The notes beneath the pieces were generated by a model. It saw only the letters and a list, made by a program, of their open reading frames with translations, was not told the DNA's origin and did not search any database. The position numbers and the translations under genes are program-made. From Candidatus Marispirochaeta associata (GTDB taxonomy: Bacteria; Spirochaetota; Spirochaetia; JC444; Marispirochaetaceae): a stretch of DNA of 64,000 nucleotides. The stretch's first letter is position 1. Each line of letters starts with the position of its first letter. Location: assembly GCA_001749745.1 (NCBI GenBank), contig JWTM01000424.1, positions 620,001 through 684,000 on the forward strand, written 5' to 3'. Positions 62,733-64,000 of this stretch are shown one piece after another.

Positions 62733-64000
62733 ATGAAATCCCTTGATGATTACCATGATTCCATATCCCCGTACGAATTCTTCGAGTTTCTCTACAACCA
62801 GGTAATTAGTCGCAAGATAACCTCGTTTACGCAACTCATGGATTTTGTCCATTACCTGCCGGTAAGTACGAAGACCACCAGGGTCTATAAGAAGCTCTTT
62901 CATCTTATTAAGGAACTCAATTGGGGTGTCTTCGCGCCTATCAGTCTGGAGGAGTATCCCGCCCTCTGGAAGGCCCTGGTTCTACCCTTTCAGGCCATCG
63001 AAGGGACCGGTGATCTGAAGCGGAATACCTCCATCTCTACCGTCTATGTGGGAATGCTCGATATCCATGGTTATTCCGCCTTCTGTCTTAAATACCGGCG
63101 CAATCTCTCAATGCTGCAGCTACTCGACGACTGTATACAGGACGATATCCGCCGGATTGCGAAGAGCTACGGAGTATTGAGTTGGCGCTCCGAGGGAGAC
63201 ATGATCATCCTCGTTGCCGCAAGCGCCCGTAGCATGACCAGGGCGGCGGTCAATATCACCGACTACTTCTCGCGCCGAAGAATAATCAAGCATAAAAAGC
63301 TAATCGAGAGTAAGGTGGTCAATAAAATTATCCTGCCGGATATGAATGTATCCGGAGGAATCGCCGGGGGAAAGACCTTTACCCCCATGGTCATAACTAG
63401 GGACGGAGATATCTCCGGCGACATCATCAACACCGCCGCCCGGTTGCAGAGTTTTGCCAATCTATTAGATCCTGAGAAAACCAGGATCCTGATGACCAAT
63501 CACGTAGTCCATCAGCTCAGAAAGAACCCTCCTCGCCGGAAGGAGGATCTCTTGGGGGCTGTGAGCTACTTTAATCTCGGACGCTTTCATTTTAAGGGAA
63601 TGGATCTCCATGTGTATGAGATTCTCTTTAAGAAGAGCCAGAAGGAGCAGCTTGCCTATCAAAGGACCCTGCTCAAGCTCTACGCCGCTTTAGAGAAGGG
63701 GCGCTGGCGGGATCATATCTATATCTCCCTTATTGAAGCGATCGCCTCGGTCATCGAGCGGGCGGGGCCGATCAAGATCGAAGGCACCAGCCGCAAGGAG
63801 CTTCTAGCCCGCTGTAAGGAGGCGGTAGAGATCTATGAATCGGGTACCGACTATAAGCGGCCTATTGCGATTCTGGACCTGCTCTGTGCTTACCTTCCGC
63901 TCTTCCCCAATGCCGATCCGGTGCTGCAGATCTACGCCGATGAGATCCTTGCGAAATACAAGGTAATCGAGCACCATTTCCAGAATCATCTGGAGGCGAA
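62733..64000 (+). CDS. Class III adenylate/guanylate cyclase-domain protein, 3' end cut by window
   Basis: This frame is open from the ATG at 62733 to the window end (at least 422 residues). After about 105 residues of unrecognised sequence comes a class III nucleotide cyclase domain: metal-binding Asp D110 in GMLDIHGYSAF, D156 in SEGDMIILVAAS, and the transition-state pair N233/R237 in DIINTAARLQS, then GRFHFKGMDLHVYEI. Those residues suggest an active cyclase, with cAMP or cGMP undecided. Behind it lies a helical region that continues past the window. The Shine-Dalgarno AAGGA is about 14 bases from the ATG, longer than usual. Confidence 0.8.
   Translation, partial: MKSLDDYHDSISPYEFFEFLYNQVISRKITSFTQLMDFVHYLPVSTKTTRVYKKLFHLIKELNWGVFAPISLEEYPALWKALVLPFQAIEGTGDLKRNTSISTVYVGMLDIHGYSAFCLKYRRNLSMLQLLDDCIQDDIRRIAKSYGVLSWRSEGDMIILVAASARSMTRAAVNITDYFSRRRIIKHKKLIESKVVNKIILPDMNVSGGIAGGKTFTPMVITRDGDISGDIINTAARLQSFANLLDPEKTRILMTNHVVHQLRKNPPRRKEDLLGAVSYFNLGRFHFKGMDLHVYEILFKKSQKEQLAYQRTLLKLYAALEKGRWRDHIYISLIEAIASVIERAGPIKIEGTSRKELLARCKEAVEIYESGTDYKRPIAILDLLCAYLPLFPNADPVLQIYADEILAKYKVIEHHFQNHLEA

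Noticed and set aside
62682..62903. 73-codon minus-strand frame
   Set aside because: It overlaps the start of the plus-strand cyclase gene, which stays open for over 1200 bases and has conserved catalytic residues.
1..64000. tRNA, rRNA, CRISPR arrays, insertion sequences, prophage genes
   Set aside because: No cloverleaf-like gene, spaced identical repeats, transposase or integrase motifs were seen on either strand by reading; a covariance or profile search was not possible here.

Overview
The window looks like a piece of chromosome from a free-living spirochaete, with GC-rich DNA over most of its length. The main clue is a recurring export-signal tail in which the hydrophobic core ends in FA or AA followed by a short acidic/Gln stretch (LFANGEAEG, LFAEGAQE, GLAAEGAQE). 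Three chemotaxis receptors, an HD-GYP response regulator, a PP2C-type phosphatase and a class III cyclase point to a motile, signalling-rich heterotroph. The phylum call is inference; the window has no rRNA or tRNA gene. I saw no CRISPR array, insertion sequence or phage gene, and no gene-free stretch longer than about 250 bases once start codons are corrected.

Layout. 1-2146: end of a chemotaxis receptor and a FadR-type GntR regulator. 2197-9870: an AT-richer catabolic island with an IclR regulator facing away from a TRAP transporter (dctPQM), a mannonate-dehydratase-like enzyme, an RraA-type aldolase, a zinc alcohol dehydrogenase and a D-2-hydroxyacid dehydrogenase. 10063-19171: a tight operon with a CoA-acylating aldehyde dehydrogenase, a SucCD-like ADP-forming acyl-CoA ligase, a complete acetoin/2-oxoacid dehydrogenase complex (E1a, E1b, E2, E3) and a CtBP-like 2-hydroxyacid dehydrogenase, followed by a second FadR-type regulator. 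19953-22923: FecR-OmpA envelope protein, BASS-type transporter, pirin. 23004-27931 (minus): L-arabinose operon lacI-araD-araA-araB. 28091-30005 (minus): small secreted protein and an orphan galactitol-type PTS EIIC.

30142-42539 (plus) is a TCA-cycle operon, sdhA-sdhB-sucC-sucD-sucA-sucB-lpd-gltA-fumC, with acnA convergent on it and zwf behind acnA. Isocitrate dehydrogenase, malate dehydrogenase and the SdhC/D membrane anchors are not in the window. 46860-64000 is mixed housekeeping and signalling: HD-GYP regulator, HAD phosphatase, HlyIII protein, pyruvate kinase, pseudouridine synthase, two receptors around a ribokinase, an MFS carrier, purK-purE, a dihydropyrimidinase, a CBS-PP2C phosphatase, a secreted dienelactone hydrolase, and a class III cyclase cut by the window end.

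How the parts may work together. The island plausibly imports a sugar acid and dehydrates, cleaves and oxidises it. The 10063-19171 operon can be read as a closed route 2-hydroxyacid -> 2-oxoacid -> acyl-CoA + CO2 + NADH -> acid + ATP, with an aldehyde branch into the same acyl-CoA; its SucCD and dehydrogenase subunits are diverged paralogues of the canonical TCA set 15-20 kb downstream. Its promoter carries FadR/GntR-type operators. I regard this operon, with its two candidate regulators and the island wedged between one regulator and the operon, as the best candidate for an undescribed system here. Its substrate cannot be read from sequence alone.
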